From: Dipteronia dyeriana
Lineage: Eukaryota > Streptophyta > Magnoliopsida > Sapindales > Sapindaceae
Length of the DNA stretch: 64,000 nucleotides
Assembly (NCBI GenBank): GCA_032871835.1
Contig: CM065296.1
Span: forward strand, 16,694,001-16,758,000
Direction: 5' to 3'
Shown here: positions 23,439 through 35,468 of the stretch, piece after piece
Layout: each line of letters opens with the position of its first letter
How positions within the stretch are numbered: position 1 is the stretch's first letter
Position numbers and translations under genes: made by a program
The notes under the pieces: model-generated
Databases searched by the model: none
Told to the model about the DNA's origin: nothing
Seen by the model: the letters and a program-made list of their open reading frames with translations, nothing else

Positions 23439-24145
23439 TCAACAATCATCATGTGTCATAGAACTTGCATCATATATATGGCCTACTTGATTGAGACTTT
23501 TATTCCCTTGATAGGTGAAATCTTTGAAGTGATGTTAGGCAATGTGTGTTTTAGCCACCTAAAAAGTCCAAATACTTACCATTCCCGTAATGTGTGTGCT
23601 CCCAAGTAAAATTTTGAAGCCAAAACACATATATAGACTTTTTTTCATTCTACACCAACATTACTCATAAACTAAGCAACCCAAACACTAAGCTGACCTT
23701 AGGTATATTTGTAAAAATATGCTCTGACAGATGAATGGTGTGTACCTAGGCGATAGGTGATGAGTGTCAAAATGTTGAATAGTAAAAGGCAAGAAAACAA
23801 GGAAAAGGAAAAAGAAAAAAATCAAATGTAAAAAAAAAAAAAAAAGATGAGAAATCAACAATAAGCAAAAAGGAAAAAATATGCTTCAATTGCCTTGCTT
23901 AAATTGTTAAAGTTACTCAATGGAAGGGGTAACGAGAGTAGTAAAATTTGTACTTGAAATGTATGAAAGCTTGGATGCCAAGTTGTATTTAGAAATGGTG
24001 TTGCATGTAAAACTAAATGCTTAAAGTGTAGAATGTATTGCCTTAACTTGGTTGATTATTGCTTATGCCTAAATTCCTATTCTTGATAATCACCAATCAC
24101 CTTGGCCCTACTAAAACCAAATGAAAAAGATCTATTTGATCTTAG
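23439..24145. other. Non-coding repeat-like sequence right of B
   Basis: No gene visible. It contains an A-rich stretch at 23787-23845. The style (long A/G runs, no coding potential) suits the untranslated region of a gypsy element, but I cannot classify it. Confidence 0.4.
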
Positions 24146-24465
24146 AGGATGACACGAGAGTGTCCTATTGCATGACCTCGGTTCAAGACACAAAGGGAAT
24201 TCAAATTCTCACTTTAATTGTTAAAACATCAAGCCAAGTTCGAGGGGAAATTTCGAGACTTCATAACTTTTGATTCCAAAAGAATTAGCTGAAGTGCTCT
24301 ATGTCATTAGAAAGATTAGCCTCTTAACTATAACTTTCACCTATTTGGATTGCATCATTTTAGGTTTCCTAGAAGGCATTATTACTTTTTTTACTTTTGA
24401 GGTTCAGTAGTCAACAATTGCGGGATTTGAAGAGTTCATCTTTAATGTCTTTAATTTCTCAAGTT
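24146..24465 (+). repeat. LTR-like repeat X, second copy
   Basis: Matches 9086-9404 along about 320 bp with scattered changes and some small indels. It is followed here by a different LTR-like stretch rather than the pol tail. Confidence 0.6.
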
Positions 24466-24834
24466 TCCAATGTCTTGAATTATGTTGTTATCTTTTATTT
24501 TCATCCCTTTTCTATGAATGGAGGGTTGTTCCTCGATTAGGCTATATGGTGAGCCTATATCCTTGTAAAATGTAGTTAATCATTATTGAATTTCAGAATA
24601 CTATCTCTTTGAGATTTTATCTTTCAAGTATTTATCTCTTTGGTGGATTTCCATTGAGTGGTGAGTTTTTCATTGGTTCTATATCCTTGGTTGGTTAAGA
24701 GGGTGGTGTTTCTATATCTCTTTAGATTAGTCTTGGTAGTGAGCTATTTCGACTAGTTTATAAAGGGTGGTGATATCTGCATCCCTTGGAAGATTAGTTA
24801 ACCTATCTGTACTGTTTGAAAGAAAATTCAACTG
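24466..24834 (+). repeat. LTR- or leader-like sequence before gypsy pol
   Basis: T/G-rich non-coding stretch with repeated phrases (ATCTCTTTGGTGGATTTCC, GGGTGGTG, TAGTGAGCTATTTCG). It precedes the gypsy pol fragment without any gag, so a deletion lies near 24835. Confidence 0.4.
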
Positions 24835-24839
24835 ATGAG

Positions 24840-24878
<39 letters not shown>

Positions 24879-25400
24879 ACAAGTGAACTTTTATACAAGA
24901 AAGAGTGAGATCAAAAAAGTTTTGTTTTCAAATCAGCCAATGATTGTACTCTTGTACGAAGAGGCTTGTTTTAGTACTAGTGAAATAAACTCTTATTTGC
25001 CTAATGTTGTTGTTTCTCTTTTGCAGGACTTTGATGAAGTGTTTCCCGAAGAGATGCCTTTTGGTTTACCATCGATAAGGGGAATTGAGCAAAAAATTGA
25101 TTTTGTGCCCAGAGCACCTAGCCCAAATAGACCAGCCTATAGAAGTAATTCCGAGGAGGCAAAAGAATTTCAAATGGAAATTGACGATTTGAGGACAAAT
25201 CCTTTTCAAGAGGAAGGGAATGATGAGAATAAAGGAGTTGCACCAAGGGATCCATTGCATTTTCCAGTTGGCCCAATAAAAGATTCAAAGAAGCAATTAA
25301 TGCCTTGATTCAAGAAACTTGGGCTGATTTTAAAATATTAAAGTTCAAGATGAGCCCACTTGAAGACCAAGGCTTAGTCAATGTCATCAAGGTAACTGAT
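24835..25400 (+). pseudogene. Ty3/gypsy pol: RT start fused to pol tail
   Basis: An open frame (24835-25308) opens with a GA microsatellite-coded Arg/Glu run, then the segment before gypsy RT: NQPMIVLLYEEACFSTSEIN, VVSLLQDFDEVFPEEMPFGL, PSIRGIEQKIDFVPRAPSPN, RPAYRSNSEEAKEFQ. It jumps straight to the polyprotein tail NPFQEEGNDENKGVAPRDPL, HFPVGPIKDSKK. A frameshift near 25300 moves the tail motif ALIQETWADF into the next frame. The RT catalytic core, RNase H and integrase are all deleted. Family assignment is firm, lineage is not. Confidence 0.85.
24844..24874. repeat. GA microsatellite
   Basis: About 15 GA units at the start of the gypsy pol fragment, encoding an Arg-Glu run. Confidence 0.9.
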
Positions 25401-26050
25401 TGGACTGAATTCCTATCAATTCTCATTTCAGCATATTTCCTATTTTGTGTATGGTTGAAAGAGATTCTCATATCAGTTTATTTCCTATTTTCTGTATGGT
25501 TAGAGGAGATTCCCATTTCAGTGTTATGGTTAGAGAAGATTCCCATTTCATCATATTTCCTATTTTATTATCCAAAGAATAATGATAAGATTTGTTTCCC
25601 AAATAAAGGAGCTGATTTGTTTCCCAAATTCAGCTTTCCAAATAAGGAGCAAGCCAACTAGTTTCTAGTTTTAGTTTTTATTTCTTTCCTAATTGTATGG
25701 CAAGTTTTAGTCTTTATTTCTTTCTTTACTGTAAGGCAATTATTGGCCAATTAGATTTTCTGGTTGTAAAGGAATTGATTGCCAAGTATTATTTTCCCTT
25801 TTAAGTCTTAGATAAGTTTTCTTTAAAAGGGATACACGAATGTCTGATGGAGCAGATTTTTTATTTGAAATAATATTGAGAGTGTTTTCTCTTTGGTTCT
25901 TAAAACCCTGACTTATCACTCATAATTCCTTTCTCATTCTTGAGTGTGGTGTCTACAATATTTCTTATACCTTTGGTTCTTATCTCTTTTTAGATAATGG
26001 GTCAAAGTCTTTTTATAGTCTTTGTTATAAATCCGTACGCGATCCTAATT
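25401..26050 (+). repeat. Gypsy LTR, putative
   Basis: Follows the pol tail directly, as a 3' LTR should. It has two to three imperfect tandem units of about 60 bp at 25418-25567 (core GAGATTCCCATTTCA and ATTTCCTATTTT). The T-rich remainder looks like a gypsy LTR. Ends are not defined. The frame 25305-25661 reads through these repeats and is not a separate gene. Confidence 0.5.
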
Positions 26051-27261
26051 ACGTTACCTTCTATTGATCATGGGTCTCACTACTCACGGTGAGGTTGATA
26101 TCATTCTTATTTCAAGTATACTCTTCCCAACTCTCTTACAACACACAAACACTGTCATATTTTCTCACACATCACTAACCACTAACCCTAGATATAGGAA
26201 CAATTCCCTACTAAATCCTAACCATCTTACATCATTATCATTTTCTACTACTCAAGAAGGCTACTAGGTGCTTCAGTTCAAGCTTCAAGAGAGAGGAGTT
26301 CTACATGGGTCTTCTCTTACTCTGATCTCTTAGCTTTATTTTGTAATTAGCATGAGTAGCTAAATCCCTCACTAAGAGGTTGATGTGATTCATTTGTAAA
26401 CCTTGGGTTTGTATTGAACTTTATCTATTTTATTAAATCTATCAAATATGTTTCATTCATTGTTTTAATTGATTTCAAGAACAGTTTTTCTAAGATTGTA
26501 CACTCCTCTCTTTTCAAGTTGTTTGAGAAATTATTTGAGTAGAGAGTTGGGTATACACTCTTTTTGATTCTCTTAAGGTCATTAGAATGGAAGGATTGTA
26601 CAAGAGTACACTCTTTAAGTGAAATCTAGACATATTAATCTTAAACTCTATCTAATCTCAAATGGGTAATCAATTCTATACACTCTAGGTTGGTTGTTTA
26701 TGATAGATTAAGCATCAATACTATATACTCTAGGTTGGTGATTTTATAAAGAGATTAGTTCTTTATTTTGATAGATGTACATTCATGAACAATCACTCGT
26801 GGGTGGCTAGTATTATACACTCTAGATTGGATACTCATAAGGGATATACAACCAATACTATACACACTAGATTTGTTACAATAGATTATGGACATTCATG
26901 AGAATTATCGATACACCCAATGTTTGCTTGTGGGATCCATCAACTCCTTAGCTTCCATTATCATATCTTCTCACTTTCGCATTCTTATTAACATTAATTG
27001 CATGTTAGATTAAATAGCCTAATTGTAGTTGCATTGTATTTATTAACTTTTCAAAACAACCATCGATCTTTACTTTATTTATGCTTAGTTTTAGTTTGAT
27101 AGTAATTAACTAGTTTTAGCCATTTAGTTTCCCTTGCCCTATGGACGATACCTGAATTTCCATTGTACTCGTTTTGTAAACCAATGAGGCATTGTTGCGG
27201 TTTTATAAATACTTTTGATGTACATTTTCTAACGACAAAAACGTACACATCACAGAACAAC
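26051..27261 (+). other. Non-coding LTR or leader-like region with degenerate repeats
   Basis: No gene visible. Between about 26500 and 26890 a degenerate motif recurs four or five times (forms of TATACACTCTAGGTTGG), at uneven spacing. The last part (CCCTTGCCCTATGGACGATACC and onward, 27130-27250) resembles the region just before the primer-binding site in Tat/Athila-like gypsy elements. This is inferred. The region ends where SIRE-like gag begins at about 27262. Confidence 0.4.
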
Positions 27262-29040
27262 AAGGCAATGCATTCCATCTTTTTTGCCATTGATGACAAC
27301 CAATACAGGTTAATTCAAACAACTAGGAATGCAAATTAGACATGAGAGGTTCCAAAAATAGTTTATGAAGGAACTGAAGTAGTCAAGGATTCCAAGCTCC
27401 AAGTCTTACAGATGCAATTTGAGACGAATAGGATGGTGGAGCATGAGTGTTTCAACAACTTTCAAATGAAGTTAATAGACATTGTCAATCAAAGCCATCA
27501 ACTAAGTGACCCATATTCGGATGGGAGGATCAAGCAAAAGATTATGAGGTCACTTCTACCAAGGTTTGAATCAAAGGTGACAACACTTGAGGAGAATAGT
27601 GACTACAAGAACAGGAAGCCAAGTGAAGTCATTGGAAGGCTTTAGCTTTTGAGTCTAGATGGTCTCCTACCCCTACACCTCCCAAGTAGCAAAAGAGCAT
27701 AGCCTTGAAGTCCTCCAAAGTAGAGAAATAGGATGATGAATTGGATACAGAGATGGCCCTCCCTCATGGTGAAAAGATTCAAGAAGTTCATCAAGTTTTA
27801 AAAGAAGGGGGTTGGATCCAAAGGAAAGGATGTGAAGAAGAAGATTGAGCCAAGTCAAGACAAGCCCACAAGAAAAAGGATCCAATTATTTGAATGTGGA
27901 GGTTTTGGCCATATCTCCACGGATTGTGACAACATGAGAACAAGAAGAAAGGAAAGATAATGGCTGCCACTTAGAGCGATAATGATGACTTGGAAGAGAA
28001 AGGAGGATCCTCAAATGATGTAAGCCATGTCGTAAACTTTATTGCCTTCATATCCTTCCTCAAGAGTAGGAAACTAATAGATGACCAAAATGAAAAGAAA
28101 TAAGGTAATGATGACTCAAGTGATGGTGACTCTTAATCTTATTCCATAAATGGAATTATGGAAGGCAGAGACCTTGAAGGATTTATTGAGCATTTTGAAA
28201 GCTCAAGATTGATGATGAAGAAAGAGATTCCAAGGCTAAAATAAGAGAATCTCAAGTTATCAACCAAAGTAACTCACTTAAATGGAAATGTGAAGAAAGC
28301 AAAAAGGAATGAGGCATTGATGAAAAAGGAGCTTGAAGAAGCAAGAGAAGTTATTGCTAAGATGACTTCAAGCACGAAGAAACTTGACCACATATTGGGA
28401 GTTGGCAAGAAGCCAAGTGATAAGAAAGGTCTTGGTTTAGAAGATGACAAAAAAATTTCTTTTCCACTGCTGAAAATTTAAATGTCTCCACCAAGGTTTG
28501 AACCAAAGATGAAAGACCCAAGCTCTAACCAGCTGAGCTAGGAAGAAGATTGAACCAGGAGAGTGCTCAAAAAGTGTCCAAGTGAAGATAACATCAAGGG
28601 TACAAGCTCAAACTCAAGCTCAATCCATGAGAGCCTCACAAGCAAGTTTTCCTCAACCCAAATACCGTCAAACCAAGAAGCAATTCATGCAAGCTCAACC
28701 CAGGAATCAATCTACACCAACTCAATAACATAGAAAGAGAGAACCAATCCAACACCAAATACAAGCTCAAAGGAATGGGAAAGTTCCCTTGTACTCACAA
28801 GGGAATGGTATAACTTCTTACTTTACTCTCACTTGTCACTTTAGTGGTGTTAATGGTCATATCATGCCAAATTGATTCAATTATATTAAAATGTGTAGAA
28901 TTGAAAGCATGATTGAATGAAATAGGGTTATAGCTAATATGCATGCTCCTAGGAAATCTAGATTCAATATGTATGCTCCTAGGAAACTTATAGCAAATGA
29001 ACCTACTACCATTATGAAAGAGAATATATCACCTAGGTGG
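27262..29040 (+). pseudogene. Fragment S gag, broken
   Basis: Opens with KAMHSIFFAIDDNQYRLIQT, then a capsid segment (27412-27645) with HECFNNFQMKLIDIVNQSHQ, DPYSDGRIKQKIMRSLLPRF and ALEEN-type sequence. The first zinc knuckle near 27875 reads FECGGFGHISTDC and has lost its first Cys. A coiled-coil segment follows (28290-28481: ALMKKELEEAREVIAKM). The second knuckle near 28835 reads CHFSGVNGHIMPN then a stop, so both its second and its last Cys are gone. Many stops and frameshifts. Confidence 0.85.
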
Positions 29041-29064
29041 AGAAGTGATGAATATTTTTGTTAG

Positions 29065-29475
29065 ATGGCTCAAATAGCTTTGAAGGCCTATACTTCTAAC
29101 ACTTGGTATTTGGATAGTGGGTGCTCTAGGCACATATCAAGGAACAAGAGTTTCTTTGAATCTCTTGTTATGGAGGATGGTGGATTTGTCACCTTTGATA
29201 ATGTATTTAAAAGGAAAGTTATAGGCAAAGGAATCTTTTCCATTACCGGTTTACCCTCTTTGTCAAATACTTTGTTTGTTAATGGCTTTCAAGCCAATCT
29301 TATAAGCATTTCTCTTCTTAATGATGATGGTCTATCCATTTTATTTAATAAAAATGATTTGAAGTCAAATGAACAAACCTTGTTAAAAGGAATGAGATCT
29401 AGTGACAATTGTTATTGTCTTGAAACTAGTGTCATCTCTTGTAATGTGTCCAAAAGTGAGCAAGTTGAGTCATGA
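29065..29475 (+). pseudogene. Fragment S protease and GAG-pre-integrase start
   Basis: An open stretch of 136 codons. WYLDSGCSRHISRNKSFF holds the aspartic protease active-site motif DSG. It is followed by ITGLPSLSNTLFVNGFQANL, ISISLLNDDGLSILFNKNDL and LLKGMRSSDNCYCLE, typical of the SIRE-type segment between protease and integrase. It ends at a stop where C reads SWHERLGHMN. Confidence 0.88.
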
Positions 29476-29920
29476 CACCAAAGGCTTGGCCACATGAACT
29501 ACCGAGATTTGAGGATCTTGGATAAGTTTAAGGTTGTGATGGGCTTCCCAAACTTGGGAAGAAAGTTTATGGTGTTTGTAGACTTTGTCACAAGGGAAAC
29601 AAATCAAAAGTATGCATAAGAAAGGCACGTATCTTACCACAAACGAGCCATTAGAGCTTCTATATACGACCCCACGAGTTCCATGCAAATAGAAATTCTC
29701 GTTGGCAAGAGATAAATTTTTATGTGTAGATGATTTCTCTAGATTTACATGGACATATTTTCTAAAGAAAAATCTGAAACTTCTGAAAAATTGAAAATGC
29801 TTTGCACTAAAATTCAAAATAAAAAAAAACTCTCACATTAAAAGCATTAAAAGGATTATGAGTGACCATGGGAGAGATTTTGAAATGATTGGTTTGAAAG
29901 CTATGGCAAAAATGCATTAG
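29476..29920 (+). pseudogene. Fragment S integrase start, broken
   Basis: Frameshifted remnants of the integrase zinc motif (RLGHMNYRDLRILDKFKVV) and of the first part of the core. A last recognisable piece near 29860-29915 (MSDHGRDFEM) covers the third catalytic residue region. It is cut by family-1 LTR sequence at about 29920. Confidence 0.7.
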
Positions 29921-30310
29921 TAGTTTTACATCAAAAGGCTTTGTGAACAACATCGAATTAGGTTCACGTGAGTTTTTGATCAAAAGATTGAGAATTCACA
30001 AGTGAGCAAATGTTTTTCGTTTTCACTAGAAGGGTTATTATGACTAACAAAAGAAAAAATGTTTTTGTTTTGCCATTCTTAGGTACACAATTCAAAGAAA
30101 AGGAGCCCATACTCCTAGGTGATTCACATTCGTGATTAGATTGGAAGATCTTACGGTTTCAATATTAACGCAACATCAATTGTCACATGAAAAAGGTACA
30201 ATACCTTTTTTAATATATGTCAATTAATCAGGGGTTAATATCCATTCTTTTAAAGGAAACTTTTGGAAATATACCAATAAAAAATTTTGCTTCCGCGTGT
30301 TTTATCCTAT
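29921..30310 (+). repeat. 5' LTR end of copy E, truncated
   Basis: Only the last 0.39 kb of the family-1 LTR is left, matching 37519-37918 (TTTTACATCAAAAGG...TTTGTGAACAACATCGAATTAG). It joins fragment S on the left. On the right it meets the leader at TCCTA with the primer-binding site deleted (about 25 bases missing compared with F at 37919). Confidence 0.82.
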
Positions 30311-31207
30311 ATCCTTGATTAATTAATGTATATATATGTAGATTTATTTCTTTTTACTGCAAATATGCATATTTTAGAAAAAGATGACACTCAAGGTATT
30401 CACATATATAATTAAATTGGAATGTATGGATATATATATGTGGTTTTATAATGTGATTAGTTATTGCTCGATTTTGGTCCTAGAATTTTATTGTATTTTT
30501 GTTTTGAGATTGTAACAAGAAGGGTGACCTATCATCGCCATAATTTCCTTCTTGATAGCTACTAAGTTTTTTTTTATTGTTGTAATATATTCAAATTTTG
30601 AAGGTTCAAAGAGTTACAGAATTGGAATCAAAAAATGTAGCAACAGTGTAACCCGGGGCAGCCCTTGCACACCAGGGCAACAAACATGCATGACCGAGTG
30701 TTTAGCTACACTTGTTGTGGTGCGGCAGTGACTGGCCTTGCTATGGGTTGGACATATGCGCGCATCCATGGTATGGTAGCAAAGGAGCTGTACACAAGGC
30801 AGCCACGCAAGGCTTTGGGCTTGCAAGTGCCTTGTCATGAGCCCTTGGACAGACGGCCACATGATGTTTTGTTGGCAAAGTTAGGATTAGGGTTTTTGTT
30901 TTTACAAAACAAATATGATTTATTTGCTTTTCTACGATGGACCAAAATTGTGGCTATTTAGTTTACCATAAATATTGCAATGTTTGTCACTATTTGATAA
31001 CATGTCATATATAAGAGGAGTACCACTCATATATCTCTTTTAGTATGAACATGCAGTGAATGAAATAGGTATATAAACTGTCATCTAGATAAATTGGTAA
31101 AGCATTTTATGGAATTCAGTCGCACAACTTAAATAATTGAGTGGGAGAAGGTGTTTTGGAATACCTATGGTCTCCAAGTTTAGTTTAGCTTTATATTTCA
31201 TGTGATG

Positions 31208-31242
<35 letters not shown>

Positions 31243-31649
31243 ACCCTCCGAAAAAAAAAGAGTATCCATGAATGTAATTTAGCAAGATACTTCCTAACAA
31301 GGATAGACTAGACAATTGACTCAAAAGATATCCACTCTCAAAGAAGAGATTTTCATTATGGAAAATATTGAAGGTCCATAACTTGGTAACACACTCAATG
31401 TGGTTTTGTTGCTATCTTCCCAAGAGTTCTTGTTAATAAAAAAGTGAGCCTAAAATTGAAAACGCCAGTTGTTATGTTAACAATAAGGTGGGACCTAGTC
31501 CAACTAGTAGATGGAACTAGTCCAATTATAGGTGTTAGATTACCGTTGAATTTTATGATTGAATTATTTTATTTAGTTCAAGAAAAATATTCAAAAGTGC
31601 TTTATCATGATTGTTTACTTATATATAATTTTTGTTTTATTAAGAAATT
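30311..31649 (+). other. Copy E 5' leader
   Basis: Non-coding leader collinear with B and F, including a GC-richer block at 30640-30880 and a run of 34 C at 31209-31242. Open frames 30665-30961 and 31444-31653 are not conserved elsewhere. No primer-binding site is present. Confidence 0.7.
31209..31242. repeat. Poly-C homopolymer
   Basis: 34 consecutive C, followed by ACCCTCCG and nine A. Other leaders have no such run at the same place. It may be a real expansion or a sequencing/assembly artefact. Confidence 0.85.
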
Positions 31650-32586
31650 ATGACCCCATTCCTAATCAACATCCTAAAAGATAATACTTTAACTGGTGAT
31701 AAATATGTCACATGGAAAATGAAAATTGGGTTGTTGTTGTTGCAAGCAGAAAAACACAAGTTTGTTTTGTCTACCCCCAAACCACATGCTCTTACTGATG
31801 AATATACCGAGGTACAAAGAGGTGAGTATGAATAGTGGAAGGCCTCAAATGAGATGGTTTACATTATGGCCACCATCTCCAACGTGTGCAATAACAACAT
31901 GAAGGAATGAGGACTGCTGTTGATATAATATTGTCTCTGAAAAGGATGTTTGCTATGAAGTCCAGGATGACTAAGTGAGAGGCAGTGACTGCTTTCATGA
32001 ATCTTAGGATGAAACCTAGACAGGCTATGAAAGATCACATGATGAAAGTCATAGAACTTCTCAACATTGTTGAACTCAATGGTGCTGAGATAGATGGTGA
32101 TCGATAATTGCCATGATTGTCAACTCACTATCAGATTTCTTTGATCAAATCAAGTTGGACTACACCTTGAAAAATATGGAATACACCTTACAGGGCCTGA
32201 TGCAAGATGTTCAAAGTACTTAGAAGATCCTTGTGAAAGGCAAGGGTCAAGAGATTCATACGGTTAGTAAAGCTGCTACTGTTAAGTCCCATAAGAAGGT
32301 CAAGAAACAACCAAAGAAAAAACAACTTGGAACTACCAGGAAGGAGACCAAGAAAATAACCAAAATCAAGGGGAAGTGTTTCATTTGAGGTGAAAAGGCA
32401 CAATTAAAAAGAAATTGCCCAGAGTCTCACAACAAGAAAGAAGAAGGTAATATTAATTATCTTAAAACATGTTTTTTGAAAATTTTTATAGATTCTCGGA
32501 ACAAATACTCTGGAGCTACTAATCATGTTTATTAATCCTTTCAGGGGTTTTAAGCAAGGAAAAGACTTAATGAGAATGAATTCAAC
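31650..32586 (+). pseudogene. Copy E gag and protease, broken
   Basis: The start MTPFLINILKDNTLTGDKYV at 31650 gives an open frame to 31835, then frameshifts. Capsid segments include AFMNLRMKPRQAMKDHMMKV and SDFFDQIKLDYTLKN. The zinc knuckle near 32383 reads KCFI-stop-GEKAQLKRNCPE: its second Cys is a stop and its His is Gln. The protease motif near 32505 reads IDS, then four extra residues, then SGATNHV, so the catalytic DSG is disrupted by a short insertion. Confidence 0.82.
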
Positions 32587-33743
32587 TTGCGTTTACGCGA
32601 CAGAGCATTGTTGTCTACCAGTGCAGTTGAGGATATTAAAGTTAATCTAGATTCTAGTAGGCATTTAAATTTGATAGACGTTTATTATGTACCACAATTC
32701 AAGAGGAATTTAATTTTTGTTTCTTGTTTAAATAAATTTGGATATTCGGTTACTTTTAATAAAGGTTTTACTATTAGTAAGAATAACAAAATTGTTTACA
32801 AAGGTACATTGAAAAACAATTTCCTTCAATTGTATAGAAATATCTCTCACTTGTTAGACACAGAATCTCGGAACATAAACATAAAAGAGTGAAATTATCA
32901 AAAAATGAAACCTACTTATCTCATTTGCGCCTAGGTCATATTAACCTTAATAAGATCAAAAGACTGGTTAGTTATCGACTTTTTAGTTACTTAAAGGTTT
33001 ATGATCTACCAACTTGTGAATCTTGTTCGGAAGGTAAGATGACTAGAAGATCATTCATGACCAAAAGCACAAGAGCCACTGAATGTTTAGGATTAATACA
33101 CAATGATGTATGTGGTCCTATGAGCATTAAAGCTAGAGGTGGATATGAGTACTTCATCACTGTCATGGAGGATTACTCAAGATTTGGTTATGTATATCTC
33201 TTGAGACATAATTATGATGTTTTTGACATGTTCAAAGCTTTTAAAGATGAAGTAGAAAATCAGCATGAGAAGAACATAAAAATCTTGAGGTTTGATCGTT
33301 GTGGAGAATATCTATCTGGTGAGTTTCAGCAATATCCTATTGATAATGGGATAATTTCTCAATTTTTTATGCCAGGAACACCTCAACAAAATGAGGTGAC
33401 AGAAAGGAGAAATAAGACACTTTTGGACATGGTTTGGTCCATGTTGAGTTATTCAACGCTTTCTAATTCTTTTCGGGGATATGCTTTACAAATTGCTATG
33501 TACATTCTAAATGATGTACCATCTAAGTTGGTTCCTCAAACTCTACATGAGTTATGGACTGGGCGAAAGGATAGTTTACAGCACTTCAAGATATTTGGAT
33601 ATCCTGCACACGTGTTAAAGGGAAATACAAAAGATAAAGTCTCGTTCAGAAACATGCATATTTGTGGGGTATCCAAAAAGGAACTAAAGGATATTATTTA
33701 TGTAGTCCTTCAAATCTTAAAGTATTGTTTCGATAAATGCTAA
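32587..33743 (+). pseudogene. Copy E GAG-pre-integrase and integrase, broken
   Basis: Two long pieces. 32587-32892 carries the DVYYVPQFKRNLIFVSCLNK segment. 32889-33743 carries the zinc motif (SHLRLGHINLNKIKRL...CESC), LIHNDVCGPM with the first Asp, VMEDYSRFGYVYLL with the second, FDRCGEYLSGEF with the Glu, PQQNEVTERRNKTLLDMV and ELWTGRKDSLQHFKIFGYPA. The catalytic D, D and E are all present. A stop at 33741 and a frameshift at the first join break the protein. Confidence 0.9.
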
Positions 33744-33902
33744 ATTTCTTGAAATGGACTATATGAATGATTTTGTGCCTAAGAGCAGTATTATCCTGAA
33801 TGAGCTTTCAGAAGACACAATTCTATAAGAGGTTTCACAACCTAGCCCAATTGTAAATTCCGCACCTTCACAAGATCAACAACCTACCATTCCTTATCGT
33901 AC
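33744..33902 (+). pseudogene. Copy E integrase-RT linker
   Basis: Degraded linker with remnants of the Ser/Pro/Gln-rich segment (SQPSPIVNSAPSQDQQPTIP across a frame). The usual RSGR...RYIGL part and the acidic segment are deleted before the RT start at about 33903. Confidence 0.6.
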
Positions 33903-34926
33903 TTGGAGGATGTTGATTGTCATCATTGGCAAAAGACAATGCAATTTGAAAGTGAGTCTATGTTCAACTACAAAGTCTGGTATTTTGTAGACTTGCCTAA
34001 AGGAATAAAACTCATTGGGTGCAAGTGGGTATACAAGAAAAAGAGAGGTATGAATGGAACGGTTGAAACCTTTAAAGCTAGATTGGTAGCAAAAGGTTAC
34101 ACTCAAAAGGAAGATATCCATTATGAGGAAACCTTCTCTCATGCGTCCATGCTTAAATCCATTAGGATACTCTTATCCATTACAACATCTCTAGATTTAG
34201 AGATTTGGTAAATGGATGTCAAGACAGCTTTCCTTAATATAAGTCTTGACAAAAACATCTATATGATGAAACCAGAAGGATTCACTAAAATAGGCCAAGA
34301 GGAAAAGGTATGCAAGTTGCAAAGATCCATATATGGACTAAAGCAAGCAACCAGATCCTGGAATATAAGGTTCGATCATTCTGTGATAGGTTTTGTATTT
34401 ATTCAAAACCTTGATGAACCCTGTGTATACAAAAGGATTAAAGGTGACAAGTTGGTTTTCCTAGTTCTTTACATTGATGACATACTACACATCGGAAACG
34501 ATGTAGGTGTATTGACATCAGTAAAAGAATGGTTAGCAAAACAATTTGATATGAAGGACTTAGGAGAAGCACATTATTCTTGGTATCCAAGTAATAAGGG
34601 ATAGAAAGAGTAAAATGATTGCTTTATCCCAAGCTTTATACGTAGATAAAATCTTGTCTAGATTATCCATGCAAGATTCTAATAAAGGTATGTTACCTTT
34701 CAGATATGTTATCAAACTTTATAAGGAAGAAGCTCCTAAGAATGAGCATAAAGAGCAATTCATGTGTAGGATTCCATATACCTCAGCAGTTGGAAGTCTC
34801 ATGTATGCAATGCTTTGCACTATACCATATATTAGTCTTACTATTGGCATAGTTAACATGTTTATATCAAAATGAGGTCCAGGTCACTAGATAGCAGTCA
34901 AGCATATTTTCAAGTATCTTAGAAGA
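33903..34926 (+). pseudogene. Copy E reverse transcriptase, broken
   Basis: 33903-34211 has YFVDLPKGIKLIGCKWVYKK and FKARLVAKGYTQKEDIHYEE, and stops at IW-stop because the Gln codon became TAA (34209-34211). The frame resumes immediately: MDVKTAFLNISLDKN, VCKLQRSIYGLKQATRSW and LYIDDILHIGND, so the catalytic YIDD box is intact. It then frameshifts near DLGEAHYSW. 34615-34875 carries MIALSQALYVDKILSRLSMQ and GSLMYAMLCTIPYISLTIGI. Confidence 0.9.
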
Positions 34927-35454
34927 ATGAGAGATCATATGCTTGTATACTCTAAAGGGGATTTGATTCACACTGAGTATACAGATTCAGATTTTGACTC
35001 ATATTCTGACTCTAGGAGTTCCATATCAAGATCCGTGTTTACTCTTGGAGGAGGCCCAGTCATATGGAGGAGTATCAAGCAATCTTGCATTGTTGATTCT
35101 ACCTTGGAAACTGAGTATGTTGCCACATGCGAAGCTGCTAAAGAGGTTGTTTGGCTCCGCCAATTCTTTATTGACTTTGAAGTGGTTTCTAATGCAAATA
35201 AGCAGATTATTATCTACTATGACAACAGTGGAGCAGTGGCTAATTTGAGAGAGCTAATAAGCCATAAAAGAGTGAAACACATTGAAAGGAATTATCATTT
35301 TTTGAGGGAAATCTTGCATAGGGGTGAAAAGACAATTTCCAAGATCGTGTCAACAGAAAATCTAGTAGATCCCTTCACAAAGACTCTACCATATAAGTGT
35401 TTTGATGGGCACCTAGAGAACTTGGGAATGAAATATATGACACATATGCTATAG
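34927..35454 (+). pseudogene. Copy E RNase H
   Basis: A nearly complete RNase H in one open frame (about 175 codons): YTDSDFDSYSDSRSSISRSV for the first Asp, SIKQSCIVDSTLETEYVATC for the Glu, IYYDNSGAVANLRELISHKR for the third residue, then KHIERNYHFLREILHRGEKT and STENLVDPFTKTLPYKCFDG. It ends at the TAG 35452-35454, just before the polypurine tract and LTR. Of all family-1 domains here this is the best preserved. Confidence 0.92.
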
Positions 35455-35455
35455 A

Positions 35456-35468
35456 GCAAGTGGGAGAT
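35456..35468 (+). other. Polypurine tract, copy E
   Basis: GCAAGTGGGAGAT directly before the LTR start TGTTAGG at 35469. G shows the same sequence in reverse at 39657-39669. Confidence 0.75.

Larger units (their letters stand above)
27262..29920 (+). mobile_element. SIRE/Maximus-like copia fragment S
   Basis: Truncated at both ends, with no LTR. It begins inside gag and ends inside the integrase core at about 29920, where family-1 LTR sequence starts. Order: capsid, zinc knuckle, coiled coil, second zinc knuckle, protease, GAG-pre-integrase, integrase start. It is collinear with C and D but more diverged, so probably older. Confidence 0.88.

Noticed and set aside
31085..31324. Gly-rich minus-strand frame
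   Set aside because: Translation of the poly-C run.
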